Shown here in pieces: positions 24,125 to 31,842 of a DNA stretch of 36,906 bases. Under the pieces are notes generated by a model, which was not told the DNA's origin, ran no database searches, and worked only from the letters and a program-made list of their open reading frames with translations. Source of the stretch: Gemmatimonadaceae bacterium (GTDB lineage: Bacteria > Gemmatimonadota > Gemmatimonadetes > Gemmatimonadales > Gemmatimonadaceae); NCBI GenBank assembly GCA_019694735.1, contig JAIBBJ010000013.1, forward strand, positions 1 to 36,906, in the 5' to 3' direction. Positions within the stretch are counted from its first letter, which is position 1; each line of letters starts with the position of its first letter. The translations under genes and the position numbers were made by a program.

Positions 24125-24627
24125 GGGAGCGACTTGCGGGTGCGGTAGACGGTGCCCTTGAAGAGCGCGACGACCTCACCATCCTGGTTGCGGACGACGA
24201 TGTCGCTGAAGCCGAGCCGGTTGCTCTCGGTGCGCTGCTCGGCGGTCGCGGTCAGCACGTCGCCGACGCGGATCGCCGCGGGATAGCTGATGTGGCAGTC
24301 GGTGGCGACCGAGATCTCGCCGGCGGAGTTGGAGCAGAACGCGTGCGCGGAATCGGCGAAGGCGAAGGCGATGCCGCCGTGCGCGAAGCCGAACCCGTTG
24401 GCCATCTCGGGGCGCACGGTCATCTGGATGACCGCCCGGGTGTCGGCGACGTCGAGGACCTTGATGCCGAGCCACTGCGAGAAGGCGTCCTTCGCCAGCA
24501 TCCGCGCGACGACGTCGCGGGCGGTGGCGTCGGCCTCGGAGGGCGCCGGCGGCGTCGGCGCCGCCCCGGTGAGGGAGATGCGGTCGATGTGCAGGGTCCC
24601 GCGGCGCGGGCGATGGTCGTGACTCAC
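24121..24627 (-). CDS. paaI: PaaI, hydroxyphenylacetyl-CoA thioesterase
   Basis: This encodes 168 residues from a GTG overlapping the paaH stop (GTGA). It is a hotdog-fold thioesterase with the PaaI signature GFGFAHGGIAFAFADSAHAF: His83-Gly-Gly and catalytic Asp92, with Asn77 upstream. There is an N-terminal extension of about 30 residues relative to the E. coli enzyme (140 residues), rich in His/Arg/Pro and without a recognised motif. PaaI removes CoA from dead-end hydroxyphenylacetyl-CoA intermediates, a proofreading role shared here with PaaY. It works in the cytoplasm. Confidence 0.94.
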   Translation of the reverse strand: MSHDHRPRRGTLHIDRISLTGAAPTPPAPSEADATARDVVARMLAKDAFSQWLGIKVLDVADTRAVIQMTVRPEMANGFGFAHGGIAFAFADSAHAFCSNSAGEISVATDCHISYPAAIRVGDVLTATAEQRTESNRLGFSDIVVRNQDGEVVALFKGTVYRTRKSLP

Positions 24628-25817
24628 GGTGCGAGCGTCCCTCCGTCGCGGACGATCCGCCGGAGCAGCGGGCTCGGGCGGTAGCGGTCCTCGCCGTACT
24701 CGGCCTGCAGCGTCTCGAGCCGGTCGAGGATGGTGCGGGGGCCGATCGCGTCACCCCACGCGAGCAGCCCCCGCGGATAGTTCACGCCGCGCTGCATCGC
24801 GAGCTCGACATCGTGCGGCGTCGCGATGCCGAGGCGCACCGCCTCGACGGCCTCGTTGACGAGCATCGCGAGGATGCGGTCCACCACCTGCTGGCCGGTG
24901 GCGTGATGGGTGAGCGGTTCGGGCCGCACCGCGCCGGGGCGGTGGTCGTAGTGGCCGCGTCCCGACTTGCGGCCGAGCAGGCCGGCGGCGACGAGCCGCT
25001 GCTGGATCAGCGACGGACGGTAGCGCGGGTCCTGGAACATCCCCTCGTACACCGACAGGGTCACGGCGAAGTTCACGTCGTTGCCGATGAGGTCCATCAG
25101 CTCGAACGGCCCCATCCGGAACCCACCGAGCGCGGTCATCGCCCAGTCGACCGTGGCGGGCGTGGCGAGCCGCTCCTCGACGATCCGGAGCGCCTCGCCG
25201 TAGAACGGTCGCGCGACGCGGTTCACGATGAAGCCCGGCGTGTCGGTCGCCACGACCACGACCTTGAGCCAGTGCTCGGCGAGCGCGCGGGCGGCTGCCG
25301 TCACCGCCGGGTCGGTGGCAATCGCCGGGATCACCTCGACGAGCGGCATCACCGGCGCGGGATTGAAGAAGTGCAGGCCGACGACGCGCCCCGGGTGGGC
25401 GCAGGCGCCGGCGATCGCGGCGATCGAGAGCGAGGACGTGTTCGTCGCGAGGATCGCCGTCGGGGCGACCACCGTCTCGAGGTCGTGGAAGAGCCGGCGC
25501 TTCGCCGCGAGGTCCTCGACGACCGCTTCGATGACCAGCGCGCACGGCGCGAACTCGGCCAGCTGCGCGGGCGCGACGCCGGGGACGTACACGAGGCGCG
25601 CGAGCGCCGCCTCGGCGTCGGTCGCCTTCATCCGTCCCTTCTCGACCTCGCGCGCGAACGCCCTCGCGTGCCCGTCGCGCGCCCGCTCCACCGCCGCCGG
25701 CACCGCGTCGGCGAGGAGGACGCGGTGGCCGCGCTGCGCGGCGACCTGCGCGATGCCGGCGCCCATCGCCCCGGCGCCGACGACGCCGACGACGGCGTCG
25801 GACGCGATGCTGGTCAT
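24624..25817 (-). CDS. paaH: PaaH-type 3-hydroxyacyl-CoA dehydrogenase
   Basis: This encodes 397 residues; the ATG begins 1 nt after the paaG stop (TGAGATG). The NAD-binding Rossmann motif GVVGAGAMGAGIAQVAAQRG is at about residues 11-30. ATNTSSLSI and GLHFFNPAPVMPLVEVI carry the catalytic His/Glu pair, followed by GFIVNRVARPF. Two C-terminal 3HCDH domains follow; the second (about 310-390, LVNEAVEAVRLGIATPHDVELAM, GVNYPRGLLAW) is the PaaH/PaaC-type tail. It oxidises (S)-3-hydroxyadipyl-CoA with NAD. The usual PaaH is about 475-500 residues, so this one is compact, but no motif is missing. Confidence 0.95.
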   Translation of the reverse strand: MTSIASDAVVGVVGAGAMGAGIAQVAAQRGHRVLLADAVPAAVERARDGHARAFAREVEKGRMKATDAEAALARLVYVPGVAPAQLAEFAPCALVIEAVVEDLAAKRRLFHDLETVVAPTAILATNTSSLSIAAIAGACAHPGRVVGLHFFNPAPVMPLVEVIPAIATDPAVTAAARALAEHWLKVVVVATDTPGFIVNRVARPFYGEALRIVEERLATPATVDWAMTALGGFRMGPFELMDLIGNDVNFAVTLSVYEGMFQDPRYRPSLIQQRLVAAGLLGRKSGRGHYDHRPGAVRPEPLTHHATGQQVVDRILAMLVNEAVEAVRLGIATPHDVELAMQRGVNYPRGLLAWGDAIGPRTILDRLETLQAEYGEDRYRPSPLLRRIVRDGGTLAP

Positions 25818-25818
25818 C

Positions 25819-26610
25819 TCAGGATCCGGTGAAGGTGGGGCGGCGCTTCTCGAGGAAGGCGCGCACGCCCTCCGCATAGTCGGCGGTCCGGCCCGCCTCG
25901 GCCATCAGCGACGCCTCCAGCTCGAGCTGCTCCGCCAGCGTGTGGCCCCAGGTGGCGTTCATCGCCCGCTTGGTGAGGCCGAAGCCGCGGGTCGCCTGCG
26001 TCGCGAGCTGCTTCGCGAGGTGCAGCGCGACCTCGTGCAGGCGCGCGTGCGGCACGACCTCCCAGATCAGTCCCCACGCCTTGGCCTGCGCCGCCTGCAG
26101 CTTCTCGGCCAGGAAGAACATCCCCGCCGCGCGCTGCGGACCGACCAGGCGCGGCACGAAGAAGGTCCCGGAGGTGTCGGGGATCAACCCCAGCTTGGCG
26201 AAGCTCTCGACGAAGGTCGCCTCCTCCGCCGCGATCGTCAGGTCGCACGCGAACGCGAGATTGGCCCCCGCGCCCGCGGCCACGCCGTTGACCGCGCAGA
26301 CCACCGGCTTCTCGAGAGTGCGGATCGCGGTGATGATCGGATTGTAGCCCTCGCGCACGAAGGTGCTGATGTCGGGCATCGGCTGGCCGTCGGCCGGGAG
26401 GGCCTCGGCGAGGTCCTGGCCGGCGCAGAATCCGCGGCCCGCGCCGGTGAGGAGGACGCAACGGACCGCGGGGTCCTCGGCCGCGCGCCGGAGCTCGGCC
26501 AGCAGGGCCTGCGCCATCGCCCGCGTGAACGAGTTGAGGACGTCCGGCCGGTTGAGCGTGAGGACGAGGACGCCGTCGTGCAGCTCGGAGAGGACGGAGG
26601 GGGTCGTCAT
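25819..26610 (-). CDS. paaG: PaaG, 1,2-epoxyphenylacetyl-CoA isomerase
   Basis: This encodes 263 residues of the crotonase family. LLTGAGRGFCAGQDL and VCAVNGVAAGAGANLAFACD are nearly identical in pattern to E. coli PaaG. The position of the crotonase Glu144 is Phe, and Asp145 (GLIPDTSGT) is the acidic residue instead, as expected for an isomerase rather than a hydratase. It ends HPTFTG-like (RRPTFTGS). It turns the ring epoxide into oxepin-CoA. First gene of the seven-gene reverse operon; its ATG lies 7 nt after a TATCTT hexamer, suggesting a leaderless mRNA. Confidence 0.95.
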   Translation of the reverse strand: MTTPSVLSELHDGVLVLTLNRPDVLNSFTRAMAQALLAELRRAAEDPAVRCVLLTGAGRGFCAGQDLAEALPADGQPMPDISTFVREGYNPIITAIRTLEKPVVCAVNGVAAGAGANLAFACDLTIAAEEATFVESFAKLGLIPDTSGTFFVPRLVGPQRAAGMFFLAEKLQAAQAKAWGLIWEVVPHARLHEVALHLAKQLATQATRGFGLTKRAMNATWGHTLAEQLELEASLMAEAGRTADYAEGVRAFLEKRRPTFTGS

Positions 26611-26623
26611 GCCGGGAAAGATA
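26611..26623 (-). promoter_or_regulatory. -10-like box immediately before paaG (leaderless)
   Basis: On the reverse strand TATCTT (26623-26618) is followed by TCCCGGC and then the paaG ATG at 26610. The 7-nt spacing from the hexamer to the start codon puts +1 at or next to the A of ATG, and no ribosome binding site is present. The same layout occurs before paaA. Confidence 0.5.
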
Positions 26624-26669
26624 CCGTCCGCGGGTACCGGGCGCTCCGGTCGGCTGTCAGATTCTTGGG

Positions 26670-28760
26670 ATGCCCCGCCCCCCCCTCGCCGGCCTCGACT
26701 GGCGCCGCATCGCGTACCACGTGCTCGTCTCCCGCGCCCTCGACGACGTCGAGGAGGCGACGAACCGGAACCGCGCCACCGTGCCGAAGGACCACGTCGT
26801 GCTCTACCAGTTCTCGGCGCGCGGGCACGACGTGGCCCAGTGCATCCTCGGCGCGATGATCGACGGCAGGCGCGATGCGGCGGGCGCGTACTATCGCAGC
26901 CGCCCGCTGCTCCTCTCGCTCGGCCTCCCGATCGAGGACGCGCTCGGATCGCCGCTCGGCCGCGCCGGCGGATTCTCCGACGGCCGCGACATCGGCGTCG
27001 TCTGCAACCTCCCCAATCCCGACGGACCGGTGGTCCTGCCGATGTCCGGCGACGTCGGTTCGCAGTACACGCCGACTGCCGGATGGGCGCAGGCGATCAC
27101 CTACCATCGCGACACGCTGCAGGACCCCGCCTGGGCCGGCGCGATGGGCGTCGCGCTCGGCGGCGACGCGTCGGTGGCGACCAGCGGCTTCTGGGCGGCG
27201 CTCACGATGGCGACCACGCTCAAGCTGCCGATGCTCTTCTACATCGAGGACAACGACCTCGGCATCAGCGTGAAGGGCGGGATGCAGACCCCGGGGGGCA
27301 ACATCGCGCGCAATCTCGCCGCGTTCGGCGAGCTGTTCATCCGCGACGGCGATGGCACCGACCCCGACGCGACCGCACGCCTCGTGCGCGAGTGCGTGGC
27401 GCACGTGCGATCGGGCGCCGGTCCGGCGCTCGTGCACCTGACGGTGCCCCGGCTCTCGAGCCACTCCGGCCCCGACAACCAGAAGGGCTACCGCACCGAC
27501 GCCGAGATCGCGGCCGACCAGGCGCGCGACCCGCTGCCGCGCCTGAAGGAGTACCTGGTGCCGGCGCTCCTCACCGAGGCCGACTGGGCCGCGCTCGAGT
27601 ACGAGGTGATGCGCGACGTGGAACGGGCGCTCGCCGCGGCCCGTGCGCGTCCCGTCCCCGACCCTGCGCGCATCGCGCAGCATGTCCGTGCGGACGACCG
27701 CGACGAGGTGGCCCCGGCGTTCGGCGGCCTGCCGCGGCACGTGCGCCGCGCGCTCGGCGGCACCGACGCGCCGCGCGAGGACGGCGAGCTGCTGCGCTTC
27801 GCCGAGGCGGTGCGGCGCACGCTGCGCCGCGAGCTCGAGGTGAACCCGCGCGTCGTGGTCTTCGGCGAGGACGTCGGCCGGAAGGGCGGCGTCCACCTCG
27901 TGACCGAGGGGCTGCAGAAGCAATTCGGCGCCGACCGCGTGTTCGACACGAGCCTGAGCGAGGAAGGCATCATCGGGCGGGCGAGCGGACTCGCGATCAG
28001 CGGCCTCATGCCGGTCGCGGAGATCCAGTTCCGCAAGTACGCCGACCCGGCGACCGAGCAGCTGAACAACACGGGCACGATGCGGTGGCGCACCAACAAC
28101 CGCTTCGCGGCGCCGATGGTGGTCCGGATGCCGGGGGGCTTCGGGAAGGATGTCGGCGACCCGTGGCATTCGCTCTCCGACGAGGTGCGGTTCGCGCACG
28201 CGTACGGGTGGCAGGTGGCGATCCCGTCCAACGCGGCCGACGCGGTCGGGCTGCTGCGCGCCGCCCTGCGCTCGCCCGATCCCACCATCTTCTTCGAGCA
28301 CCGCTCCCTGCTGATGACCGGCGACGGCAGCGCCCGCTATCCGGGCGACGACTACGTCCTGCCGTTCGGGCGCGCCCGCGTGGTGCAGCCGGGCCGCGCG
28401 CTCACGCTCGTCTCGTGGGGTGCGATGGTGCACCGATGCGCCGAGGCCGCGGCCCGGTTCCCGGACATCGTCGAGCTGCTCGACCTGCGCACGATCGCGC
28501 CGTGGGACCGCGGCGCGGTCCTCGCCTCGGTGGAGCGGACCGGCCGCTGCCTCATCGTGCACGAGGACAACCTCACCGCCGGCTTCGGCGCCGAGGTCGC
28601 GGCCGTGGTGACGCAGGAGGCGTTCTGGCATCTCGACGCCCCGGTGCGCCGGCTCGCGCCCGAGGACATCCCGATGCCCTACCATCCGGTGCTCCTCGAC
28701 GCCGTCCTGCCGGACGCCGACCGCATCGCGCTCGCGATCGAGGCCCTACTGGACGTGTGA
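26670..28760 (+). CDS. 2-oxoacid dehydrogenase E1, fused alpha and beta subunits
   Basis: This encodes 696 residues. The alpha part (about 1-360) binds thiamine diphosphate: GVALGGDASVATSGFW with the downstream EDNDLGIS is a variant GDG-N30-N motif. YQFSARGHDVAQCILGAMI and the alpha signature GxQYTPTAGWAQA precede it. The beta part (about 375-696) has VVVFGEDVGRKGG, EEGIIGRASGLAISGLMPVAEIQF, the IPSNAADAVGLLRAA loop and the C-terminal TGRCLIVHEDNLTAGFGAEVAA. Fused E1 is common in Bacteroidota and Gemmatimonadota branched-chain (2-oxoisovalerate) complexes. E2 and E3 are not nearby, so substrate is inferred. It is divergent from paaG by 59 nt and overlaps the convergent phosphoribosyltransferase by 15 nt. 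Confidence 0.93.
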   Translation: MPRPPLAGLDWRRIAYHVLVSRALDDVEEATNRNRATVPKDHVVLYQFSARGHDVAQCILGAMIDGRRDAAGAYYRSRPLLLSLGLPIEDALGSPLGRAGGFSDGRDIGVVCNLPNPDGPVVLPMSGDVGSQYTPTAGWAQAITYHRDTLQDPAWAGAMGVALGGDASVATSGFWAALTMATTLKLPMLFYIEDNDLGISVKGGMQTPGGNIARNLAAFGELFIRDGDGTDPDATARLVRECVAHVRSGAGPALVHLTVPRLSSHSGPDNQKGYRTDAEIAADQARDPLPRLKEYLVPALLTEADWAALEYEVMRDVERALAAARARPVPDPARIAQHVRADDRDEVAPAFGGLPRHVRRALGGTDAPREDGELLRFAEAVRRTLRRELEVNPRVVVFGEDVGRKGGVHLVTEGLQKQFGADRVFDTSLSEEGIIGRASGLAISGLMPVAEIQFRKYADPATEQLNNTGTMRWRTNNRFAAPMVVRMPGGFGKDVGDPWHSLSDEVRFAHAYGWQVAIPSNAADAVGLLRAALRSPDPTIFFEHRSLLMTGDGSARYPGDDYVLPFGRARVVQPGRALTLVSWGAMVHRCAEAAARFPDIVELLDLRTIAPWDRGAVLASVERTGRCLIVHEDNLTAGFGAEVAAVVTQEAFWHLDAPVRRLAPEDIPMPYHPVLLDAVLPDADRIALAIEALLDV

Positions 28761-29396
28761 CGGCGCCGCCGGCGCGAGCAGCGCCCGCACCTCGGCGTCG
28801 GTCGTCGGCGTGAAGTCGTCATACCACGCGCCCACCGCGTAGAACGGTGACGGCGTCGAGAGGCAGACCACCTCGTCCGCGCTCGACGCGAGCGCGTTGG
28901 CGACCTCGGGCGGGGCGACCGGCACCGCGACCACGATCCGCGCGGCGCCCTGGTCGCGCACCGCGCGCACGGCCGCCCGCATGCTGGCGCCCGTCGCCAG
29001 CCCGTCGTCCACCAGCAGCACGGTGCGCCCGGTGAGCGGCACCGGCGGGCGCGTGCCGCGGTAGGCACGTTCGCGGCGCGCGAGCTCGAATCGCTCGTCC
29101 GCCGCCACGCGCGCCACGGTCTCGCGCGGGACCCCGAACGATTCCAGGGTCCGCTCATCGGTCACCTCGACGCCGCCTTCGGCGATCGCCCCCATCGCGA
29201 GTTCCTCGTGGCCCGGCAGACCGAGCTTCCGCACGATCACCGCATCGAGTGGGAGGTGGAGGCGCTCCGCCAGCGCGGCCGCGACGGGCACGCCGCCGCG
29301 CGGCAGCCCGAGGACGATGACGTCCTCGCGGTCGGCGAACGCCGTCATCCGCTCCGCGAGCCGTTGGCCCGCCTCCCCGCGATCGAGGAACCGCAT
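28746..29396 (-). CDS. phosphoribosyltransferase domain protein
   Basis: This encodes 216 residues from MRFLDRGEAG. The PRPP-binding loop VLLVDDGLATGAS (127-138) is the type I phosphoribosyltransferase signature. LGLPRGGVPVAAALAERL (29-46) is the PPi loop region of the broad Pribosyltran family of unassigned specificity, often near hydrolases or phosphatases. The flexible hood (about 60-110) is short and polar, so the purine-specific classes cannot be assigned. Its stop (TAG) lies inside the last codons of the convergent E1 gene. Confidence 0.88.
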   Translation of the reverse strand: MRFLDRGEAGQRLAERMTAFADREDVIVLGLPRGGVPVAAALAERLHLPLDAVIVRKLGLPGHEELAMGAIAEGGVEVTDERTLESFGVPRETVARVAADERFELARRERAYRGTRPPVPLTGRTVLLVDDGLATGASMRAAVRAVRDQGAARIVVAVPVAPPEVANALASSADEVVCLSTPSPFYAVGAWYDDFTPTTDAEVRALLAPAAPSHVQ

Positions 29397-29743
29397 CGGC
29401 ACCCCCGGTGGTCGACCGCACGATGCGTCCGGCCGGCGGCGCAGGCAATCAGCGAAAGCTTGACGCGGTCCGGTGCCGCGGATACCCTCAGTGGTCCGCG
29501 CGCCCGAGCGCGACCTTCCCCAACCGTGGTGCATCGGTGGACCAGACCCTGTTCCTCGACTTCCTGAGCCGGTGCGTCCGGTCCGAGGCGAGCATGCGCT
29601 CGACCCCGGCCGTCCCGGCCAAGGTCCGCGGAGCAGGGCTCCTCGGGTAGCCGCGACGATCCGCGTCGCGCCCCGGGTTCCAGCGCCCTCCCTGCTCCGT
29701 CGCAGCGAGGGCGTCGTCATTTCCGACCGGAGCCTGGTCCCGT
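29397..29743 (+). promoter_or_regulatory. 347-nt non-coding region: sigma70-like promoter and structured leader of the MATE gene
   Basis: TTGACG at 29460-29465, a 17-nt spacer and TACCCT at 29483-29488 are the best sigma70-like pair in the window; transcription would start near 29495 and give a leader of about 250 nt. The leader contains a 7-bp hairpin (29652-29658 with 29664-29670, loop ATCCG) and a second imperfect one near 29686-29712. A short frame (GTG at about 29536 to TAG at 29650, 37 codons) starts after no clear ribosome site. I recognise no riboswitch class. It could equally be a small RNA; the phosphoribosyltransferase promoter must also lie at the left edge. Confidence 0.45.
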
Positions 29744-31174
29744 ATGCATAGTCCTCACGACACCACCGCGCCCACGCCCGCCGCGCCCAGCAGCAGCTGG
29801 TGGCGCGACCTCACGGACGCGTTGCGCGGCGTCCCGCACGATTACACCAGCGGCGCACTCGGCCGCGCCATCCTCCTCCTCGCCGTGCCGATGGTGCTGG
29901 AGATGTCGATGGAGAGCCTGTTCGCCGTCGTGGACGTCTTCTTCGTCGGCCGGATCGGGCCCACCGCCGTCGCGGCGGTGGGGATGACCGAATCGCTGAT
30001 GATCGTCATCTACACCCTCGCCTTCGGCCTCAGCATCGGCGCGACCGCGACGGTGGCGCGGCGCATCGGCGAGCAGGATCCCGACGGCGCCGCCCGGGCC
30101 GCCGTGCAGGTGCTCATCCTCGGCGCCAGCCTCTCGCTCGTGCTCGGTGCGGGCGGCGCGCTCTTCGCGCCGCAACTGCTCGCGCTGATGGGCTCCTCCC
30201 CGGAGGTCATCGCCGAGGGGACCGGCTATGCCCGGGTCATGCTCGGTGGCGGCGCCAGCGTGTTCCTGCTCTTCGTGATCAATGCGACCTTCCGCGGCGC
30301 GGGGGACCCCGCGGTCGCGATGCGCGTGCTGATGGTCGCGAACAGCCTGAACATGGTGCTCGACCCGCTGTTCATCTTCGGGCTCGGGCCGGTGCCCGCA
30401 CTCGGCGTGACGGGGGCGGCGGTCGCCACGACGATCGGGCGCACGGTCGGCTTCCTGATCGCGCTGCGGATGCTGCTGCGCGGCTCCGGCCACCTGCGCG
30501 TCGCGCGTCCGCACGTGCGCCTCGAGCCGGCGACCATGCTCGGCATCCTGCGGCTCTCCACCGCGGGCACCTTCCAGACCGCCATCGCGACCATGAGCTG
30601 GCTGGGCCTCATCCGCGTCGTCGCGTCGTTCGGTGCGACCGCGATGGCCGGCTACACGTTCGCGATCCGCCTCGCCATCTTCGCCTTCATGCCGGCGTTC
30701 GGACTCGGCGGCGCGGCGGCGACGCTCGTCGGTCAGTCGCTCGGGGCGAAGAAGCCGGACCGGGCCGAGCAGGCGGTGCGCGTCGCGACGAAGGTGGACG
30801 TGGCGTTCATGGGCACCATCGGCCTCGTGTACTGGCTCTTCGCCGAACCGATCATCGGGCTCTTCACGCAGGATGCGCCGGCGGCCGCCCTCGCCGCGAC
30901 CGGGCTCCGCATCATGGCCTACGGCTTCCCGCTCTTCGGGGCCGGGATGGTGCTCGAGCAGGCGTTCAACGGCGCTGGCGACACCTGGACGCCGACGTGG
31001 ATCAACCTCGGCGTCTACTGGATCATCCAGATCCCGCTCGCGTGGCTCCTCGCCAGGCCGCTCGGCTTCGGCGTGCCCGGGGTGTTCGTCTCGGTGACCA
31101 TCGCCTACAGCGTGTTCGTGCTCGTCGCGTGGGTGCTCTTCCGGCGCGGGCGGTGGAAGCTCAAGCACGTCTGA
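29744..31174 (+). CDS. MATE family efflux transporter
   Basis: This encodes 476 residues with about 12 membrane helices arranged as two MatE halves (about 40-200 and 255-440). Typical phrases are LAVPMVLEMSMESLFAVVDVFFVGRIG, GMTESLMIVIYTLAFGLSIGATATVARRIGE, FRGAGDPAVAMRVLMVANSLNMVLDPLFIFG and AFNGAGDTWTPTWINLGVYWIIQIPLAWLLA. MATE proteins export cationic or organic compounds by Na+ or H+ antiport; the coupling ion and substrate cannot be read from sequence. No ribosome binding site is obvious before the ATG. The gene is followed by a hairpin. Confidence 0.95.
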   Translation: MHSPHDTTAPTPAAPSSSWWRDLTDALRGVPHDYTSGALGRAILLLAVPMVLEMSMESLFAVVDVFFVGRIGPTAVAAVGMTESLMIVIYTLAFGLSIGATATVARRIGEQDPDGAARAAVQVLILGASLSLVLGAGGALFAPQLLALMGSSPEVIAEGTGYARVMLGGGASVFLLFVINATFRGAGDPAVAMRVLMVANSLNMVLDPLFIFGLGPVPALGVTGAAVATTIGRTVGFLIALRMLLRGSGHLRVARPHVRLEPATMLGILRLSTAGTFQTAIATMSWLGLIRVVASFGATAMAGYTFAIRLAIFAFMPAFGLGGAAATLVGQSLGAKKPDRAEQAVRVATKVDVAFMGTIGLVYWLFAEPIIGLFTQDAPAAALAATGLRIMAYGFPLFGAGMVLEQAFNGAGDTWTPTWINLGVYWIIQIPLAWLLARPLGFGVPGVFVSVTIAYSVFVLVAWVLFRRGRWKLKHV

Positions 31175-31203
31175 CCGGCGGGCCGCGCCCTGCTGCGCGC
31201 GTC

Positions 31204-31235
31204 GAGGGGCCGTCCGCGGATGCGGGCGGCCCCTC
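31204..31235. terminator. bidirectional hairpin after the MATE gene
   Basis: 31204-31217 pairs with 31222-31235 over 14 bp with a single G-U, loop GGAT. It lies in the 72-nt gap between the MATE gene and a convergent small gene. Confidence 0.7.
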
Positions 31236-31246
31236 CGCGCCTCCGG

Positions 31247-31738
31247 TCAGCGCAGCAGGCCGAGCCCGCGCAGCGCCTCATCCACCTCGGCCGCGGTGGC
31301 ACCCCGTGGGTAGCGGTCGCCGCGGGCGTTGCGCTCCATCACCTTCTCGATCGCCACCACCCGGCCGCCAGCGTCCACCTTCACGAACGACTCGGCGGTG
31401 CCGAGTTCCCGGTGAACGCCCTGCTTGATGGTGAAGACGAGCAGCCAGGCCTGCCCGCCGTCCCACTGGCGGGTGACGGCATAGTGGCGCACGGCGCCAT
31501 AGCGCGTGAGCGCCACCGGTCGCTCGACGCGCCGGCCGTCGCGGATGGTGATGGCCCGCGCCGACAGGTCCGCCTCGGGCTCGTCGGTGTGGTGGTGTCC
31601 CTCGACCAGCAGCACCGCGCCCGGCACGGGCGGGTTCCCGCGCACCTCGGTGACCGTGATCTGCGGCGGGCCGAAGGCGCGGGCGGCGAGGACGGTGACC
31701 GCGAGTGCGGCCACGAGGGCAGGGCGAAGGGCGGGCAT
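31247..31738 (-). CDS. small secreted protein, unknown function
   Basis: This encodes 163 residues. The signal peptide (MPALRPALVAALAVTVLAARAFG) is followed by a single compact domain: VRGNPPVPGAVLLVEGHHHTDEPEADLSARAITIRDGRRV, then WDGGQAWLLVFTIKQGVH, and a C-terminal helix (ATAAEVDEALRGLG). A cluster of three His (GHHHTDE) near residue 48 is the only striking feature and may bind metal. I do not recognise the family. Start 31738 was chosen for the signal peptide; an ATG at 31768 is also in frame. It converges on the MATE gene and is divergent from the next gene. Confidence 0.6.
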   Translation of the reverse strand: MPALRPALVAALAVTVLAARAFGPPQITVTEVRGNPPVPGAVLLVEGHHHTDEPEADLSARAITIRDGRRVERPVALTRYGAVRHYAVTRQWDGGQAWLLVFTIKQGVHRELGTAESFVKVDAGGRVVAIEKVMERNARGDRYPRGATAAEVDEALRGLGLLR

Positions 31739-31842
31739 CGGGACTCCGGGTCGAGGTGAGTGGGGCACTCCTTCCGATGCCGTGGCGCCAGCGGCCGTTT
31801 ACGCGGGCTGGCGGACCGGCGCGCCCGGCCGGAACTTCCGGC

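Noticed and set aside
26607-28685. A long reverse frame opposite the fused E1 gene
   Set aside because: Antisense to the E1 gene; no recognisable domain.
29417-29427. A CGCACGATGCG hairpin with an ACGA loop, reminiscent of the guanidine-II (mini-ykkC) motif
   Set aside because: Only one such hairpin, and it lies upstream of the predicted promoter, so it would not be in the mRNA; the two-hairpin pattern is missing.
29408-29650. A small forward frame ending in a 37-codon stretch before the MATE gene
   Set aside because: No ribosome binding site, no recognisable motif, and it begins before the predicted transcription start; kept only as part of the leader description.
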